From assembly GCA_020632665.1 (NCBI GenBank), contig JACKFC010000021.1, positions 1 through 64,000 of the forward strand: a stretch of DNA of 64,000 bases, given 5' to 3'. This document shows positions 60,554 through 64,000 of the stretch, in pieces. The first letter of the stretch is position 1, and each line of letters begins with the position of its first letter. The notes beneath the pieces are model-generated. The model saw nothing but the letters and a program-made list of their open reading frames with translations, made no database searches and was not told the DNA's origin. The position numbers were made by a program, and so were the translations under genes. Origin of the DNA: Deltaproteobacteria bacterium (GTDB taxonomy: Bacteria; Myxococcota_A; UBA9042).

Positions 60554-63189
60554 CAACGCGCCTCCCGCCTGCGCCGCCAGCCCCACAGGCCCGCCAGCAC
60601 CGCGGCCAACGACGCGCCAGCCGGCCCCGGATTCGAGCCGATCGGCCGCGCGCCGCATCCCCCCGCCGACTTGCGTGGCGCCGAAGCCGTCACATCCTGC
60701 GTCACGCCATCCACGGCGGCGTCGACGGCGACCGCGCCATCCTGCTCTGCGCCGTCGCTCGGAATGACGTCGCCAGGCGCTCCGTCACCGCTCTCTGCGC
60801 CTCCCGCTCCGTCGGTCGTGGCGTCGGACGCAGCGTCCGCACCGCCGCCGGCGTCGGCATCGACCGGCCCCTCGACGAGCGCGACCTCGACCGCGCGCCA
60901 GGGCGAGAAGGTCTCCGCCGCCGGCGGCGTGGTCGCCTTCTTCGCCGCAAAGCAGAGGCGCGCCTGCAGAACCAGCGAAGGCGGTGGGCCCTCGGCGTGG
61001 CCCGCCGCGACCCAGGCCTGTTGCAGCGCCTCGGCGTCGATCGGCAGCGCGTAGGCGAGCTGCGTCGTCGGCACCGGGTTCGCTTCGGAGGCGGCGTCCT
61101 TCTGCCGCAGGTTCTGCAGCGGCCAGCTCGTCAGGACGACGCCGTCGCCGTCCACCAGGCGAAACGCGACCTGCTTGTCCTGGTCACCGAAGGGCTCGAG
61201 CGGTGCCAGTATCACGTTCAGCTCCGCCGCCGCTGCCTGCAGCTCGAGCTTCGCCGCGAGCGGGACCGGAGCGACCAGCACCGGCAGATCGAGGACGTCG
61301 CGGCCGCCTCCGACCACCACCACGCTGCGGCCGGGTGTGCCGTCGGGGGTCGAGATCGCAGACGGCGTCAGGGCCGCGGGCAGCGCCAACGCCGCGTCCG
61401 CAGCCGTCGGCTCCAACGCCACGAGGTAGTTGCCCGGCGCGAAGCCCTCGAGCAGGACGCGACCGGGCGCGCTCTGCGGCAACGTGGCGACAGCCTTGCC
61501 GGCTTGGAAGACCTTGGCGCGGACGCCCGAGAGCAGGTTGCCCGCAGGCGCATCGACGATCCGCAGCAGCAACGAGCCCACCTGCTGGCTCGGGTGCTCC
61601 GGCGGCAGCTGTGGCAGCGCCAGCGCCGGCATCACCGCGCCGCTGCCGGCACCCTTCGGCAGGGTCTGCTGCCAGGGATGGTACGGGGCCGAATGAACAT
61701 CGAGCACGCCGTGTGCCGCGTAGGGCTCGAGCCGCCCGAACGCGATCGCCTTGGCTGCCGAGGCCGGTGCATTCGACGCTCCGCGGGCCAGCACGGCGTA
61801 GAGCGCGAACGTCTTGCCGGCAGCGCTCGAGGGGTCGACGTCGACCTCGATCCAGGGCCGCGGCACGTCCTCGGCCTGCATCGGGTCGAAGGCGATGACG
61901 GCGCTCGTCTCGGTCACCAGTTCGCCGAGGTCGAGGGCGAAGCCGGGTGGCGCACGGCGAACCTGCAGCACCACCCGATAGCTCGCAGCCGCGCTGCCGA
62001 AGAGGCGCACGCGCAGGCGGACCGGGCCGTCGCCGCCCTTCCAGGCCGCGATCTGCGGACCGAGCGCGCCCCCGGTCCCGTCGGGGAGCGACCGCCACTC
62101 GACCTTGTCGAAGAGGACCTCGGTCTGCCCGAGCAGCAGGTCGGCCGGCATGCCGTGGGCCAGCGAGAGGCGGATTCCCGCCGCCATCAGCCAGCCGTTC
62201 CAGCCGGGAAAATCGGCCTCGACGTGGTGGCCGGCGATGCGGCGCAGCGTCCAATGTGGGCCCAGCTCGGCGAGCGGCGCGTAGACGCCCGGGAGGAAGG
62301 CGGCATCGGCGAAATACGGCAGCCGCGCGTGGTGGCGGAAATGCGCCGGGTCGAGGGCGGCGGCACCGTCGATGCCGCTCATCCCGATCGCCGCGAGCGC
62401 GTCGCCGATCGGCAGCGCCGCGAGTAGCGCCAGGTTCTCGGCCCCGGTGCGGTCCTTCATCAGCGTCAACATCGTCTGCACGGTGTCGGCGCCCAGCGGA
62501 CCGGCCTTGGCGCCGGCCTTGGCCAGCAGCGCCTGCAGGCTCGCCAACGTCTGCGCCTTGTCTCCATTTGGTTTGGCCCCGAACTTCACCAGCTGGTCGT
62601 GGTACCAACCGAGGACACCCTGCCAGGCGAGAGGCGGCGCGGTGCCGGCAGGCGTGAAGACGCCGAGGTCCTTCAGCAGGGCCATCAGCAGGTCGCTGCG
62701 GCCGTTCGGGAACTCGCCCAAGATCTCGGTCATCAGCTCGCACTCGGCGCGCAGGCCGTCTTCGACGCCGGGGAGGACGTCGGGGGCACCGAGCAGGGCC
62801 TTCGCCGTGGCGACTGCGGCGAAGACGCTCTCGGCACCGTCGCTGGCCTGGTGCGCCATCGCGCCGATCGCGAACGCCACCGCGCCTGCTGGTGCGCCCG
62901 GTTGTTGCGCCGCGGCGAGCAGGAAGGTGGCGAAGGTCGGCGCGTGGGTCGGCGTGCCCTCGAGCTCGGGCACCGCCTGCCGCAAGTCCGGCGCGATACA
63001 GCCCAGCCGCAGCCACGCCGCGTCCACCGGGCCGACCGCCGATGCCAGCGGGTGCTGCTCGGCGACCATCCGCTCGGCGACCCGGGCGCATTCGCGGAGG
63101 TGGACGCCGGGCCCCCATCCGAGCACGGGAGCGGCCGGCAAGAGCAGCGCGCTGCTGAGCAGACGCAGGAGCAGGCGACGACGGTCCAT
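60553..63189 (-). CDS. Exported zinc-phospholipase-C-like protein with MYXO-CTERM tail
   Basis: An 878-residue exported protein with signal peptide (to about residue 23). The mature N-terminus begins WGPGVHLRECARVAERM, and PTHAPTFATFLLAAA and AIGAMAHQASDGAE follow. These match the Zn-dependent phospholipase C / S1-P1 nuclease fold with its N-terminal Trp and His ligands. The middle 450 residues are beta-rich and unassigned. A D/A/G-rich linker leads to the C-terminal GGCGARPIGSNPG, hydrophobic ASLAAVLAGLWGW and RRRREAR, the layout of a MYXO-CTERM sorting signal. The protein would be processed at the Cys and held at the surface. Whether it cleaves phospholipid or another phosphodiester is unknown. 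Confidence 0.78.
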   Translation of the reverse strand: MDRRRLLLRLLSSALLLPAAPVLGWGPGVHLRECARVAERMVAEQHPLASAVGPVDAAWLRLGCIAPDLRQAVPELEGTPTHAPTFATFLLAAAQQPGAPAGAVAFAIGAMAHQASDGAESVFAAVATAKALLGAPDVLPGVEDGLRAECELMTEILGEFPNGRSDLLMALLKDLGVFTPAGTAPPLAWQGVLGWYHDQLVKFGAKPNGDKAQTLASLQALLAKAGAKAGPLGADTVQTMLTLMKDRTGAENLALLAALPIGDALAAIGMSGIDGAAALDPAHFRHHARLPYFADAAFLPGVYAPLAELGPHWTLRRIAGHHVEADFPGWNGWLMAAGIRLSLAHGMPADLLLGQTEVLFDKVEWRSLPDGTGGALGPQIAAWKGGDGPVRLRVRLFGSAAASYRVVLQVRRAPPGFALDLGELVTETSAVIAFDPMQAEDVPRPWIEVDVDPSSAAGKTFALYAVLARGASNAPASAAKAIAFGRLEPYAAHGVLDVHSAPYHPWQQTLPKGAGSGAVMPALALPQLPPEHPSQQVGSLLLRIVDAPAGNLLSGVRAKVFQAGKAVATLPQSAPGRVLLEGFAPGNYLVALEPTAADAALALPAALTPSAISTPDGTPGRSVVVVGGGRDVLDLPVLVAPVPLAAKLELQAAAAELNVILAPLEPFGDQDKQVAFRLVDGDGVVLTSWPLQNLRQKDAASEANPVPTTQLAYALPIDAEALQQAWVAAGHAEGPPPSLVLQARLCFAAKKATTPPAAETFSPWRAVEVALVEGPVDADAGGGADAASDATTDGAGGAESGDGAPGDVIPSDGAEQDGAVAVDAAVDGVTQDVTASAPRKSAGGCGARPIGSNPGPAGASLAAVLAGLWGWRRRREAR

Positions 63190-63348
63190 GGCTGGCTCCG
63201 GCGGTGTGGGGGGCAGCGCGCCTCCCCGTCGGTGGCAGACCGTGGCAGACGACCGGGGGGCCGGCAAGCGCGGTGGGGATGACGATGGCCGCGGGGGCTG
63301 GCAGGCTCTCGGTCGCGCCACCGCCGCGGCGCGACGAGGCCCCCGTCC

Positions 63349-64000
63349 ATGATCGATCCGACCCCGCCGCAGTCGAACGCGCCGAGCGCAGCGCAGCTCG
63401 CCGTCAGCTATTTCTTCGACCACGACGCGCCAGCGATCGCCGCGATCGCCGACGCCGTCCTGCCCGACTCCGACGACCCGATCGCCGTCGCCCGCGCGCT
63501 CTACCTCGAAGTACGCGACGGGCTGCGCTATTCGCCGTGGAACGTCGCGACGGCGCCGGAGGGTTTTCGCGCCAGCGTGGTGGCGGCGCGCAGCTTCGCC
63601 GAGGGCGGCCACTGCATCGACAAGGCCGTCTTGCTCGGTGCCTGCGCCCGCCGTCGCGGCATCCCTGCCCGGCTGCACTTCGCCAATGTCCGTAACCATA
63701 TCGGCACCGAGGAGCTCGAGCGCCAGCTCGGCACCGACCTGCTCGTCTTTCACGGCTACGTCGAGCTCTGGCTCGGCGGGCGCTGGGTGGCAGCGACGCC
63801 GGCGTTCAACCGCGGGCTCTGCGACAAGCTCGGCGTGGCGCCGCTGGAATTCGACGGCGTCCACGACAGCATCTTCCAGGCCTACGACCGCAAGGCAGGC
63901 CGCTTCATGGAGTACGTCCACGACTACGGTTCGTACGACGAGATCCCCTTCGAGCTGATGGTCGGCGAGTGGCGCCGCTACTACCCCAAGTTCGCCGCGC
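63349..64000 (+). CDS. Transglutaminase-like protein (runs off edge)
   Basis: 217 residues are visible and the gene continues beyond the window. The transglutaminase-like core has the nucleophile Cys in EGGHCIDKAVLLGACARRRGI (about residue 88), the catalytic His in FHGYVELWLGGRWV (about 134) and the third residue in ATPAFN (about 148). No signal peptide is seen. Members of this fold include proteases, amidases and inactive scaffold proteins, and the substrate is not known. It is divergent from the Zn-phospholipase-like gene, with a 159-bp gap that should contain both promoters. The ATG at 63349 has no strong SD site. Confidence 0.75.
   Translation, partial: MIDPTPPQSNAPSAAQLAVSYFFDHDAPAIAAIADAVLPDSDDPIAVARALYLEVRDGLRYSPWNVATAPEGFRASVVAARSFAEGGHCIDKAVLLGACARRRGIPARLHFANVRNHIGTEELERQLGTDLLVFHGYVELWLGGRWVAATPAFNRGLCDKLGVAPLEFDGVHDSIFQAYDRKAGRFMEYVHDYGSYDEIPFELMVGEWRRYYPKFAA

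Overview
The window is very GC-rich, densely coding DNA that looks like a Myxococcota (deltaproteobacterial) genome. The reasons are: several Ser/Thr protein kinases with FHA partners; an FHA-type sigma-54 activator; many lipoproteins with acidic D/A/T-rich linkers and Cys-rich 'CDDGxxCT' repeats; and one protein ending in what looks like a MYXO-CTERM sorting tail. I see no rRNA, tRNA or CRISPR array. The only mobile elements are an IS200-like TnpA gene between inverted repeat modules and a fragment of IS21 istB.

Layout. 0.2-3.7 kb: universal-stress-like protein plus P2-type cation ATPase. 3.7-10.7 kb (minus strand): TtcA-like tRNA thiolase, a large membrane protein, an FHA/winged-helix protein, and a receptor-like kinase with WD40-type repeats. 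10.9-15.7 kb: YHS lipoprotein, DUF523 protein, PI-PLC-like lipoprotein, HgdB-like iron-sulfur protein and a DUF3883 putative nuclease. 15.8-16.6 kb: a REPtron-like element. 16.6-22.5 kb: YdeI-like pair, a kinase, then APS kinase, sulfotransferase, SDR and MaoC hydratase. 22.5-30 kb (minus strand): hypothetical protein, M15 peptidase, PAAR protein, PHP-domain lipoprotein and sialidase-like lipoprotein. 30-35.3 kb: methyltransferase-like lipoprotein and SbcD-SbcC.

35.4-54.2 kb is the most unusual part. A tightly overlapping operon encodes a membrane kinase, a TPR membrane protein, a sigma-54 enhancer-binding protein with an FHA domain and two Cys-rich lipoproteins. It is followed by further Cys-rich surface proteins: a somatomedin-B-like/glycine-rich lipoprotein, a small knottin-like lipoprotein, a barrel-like protein and a 1766-residue lipoprotein with a formylglycine-enzyme-like C-terminus. 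The last gene is a CbxX-type AAA+ ATPase. Two nearly identical sigma-54 promoters precede the somatomedin-B lipoprotein and the giant lipoprotein, and a weaker one precedes the AAA+ gene. I infer a kinase-to-FHA-EBP-to-sigma-54 circuit that controls cell-surface Cys-rich lipoproteins.

54.3-64 kb (minus strand until 63.2 kb): pirin, sirtuin, spermidine-synthase-like membrane protein, two proteins of unknown function, and a zinc-phospholipase-like protein with the MYXO-CTERM tail. A transglutaminase-like gene on the plus strand runs off the right edge. Many neighbours share ATGA or TGATG overlaps, so translational coupling is common here.
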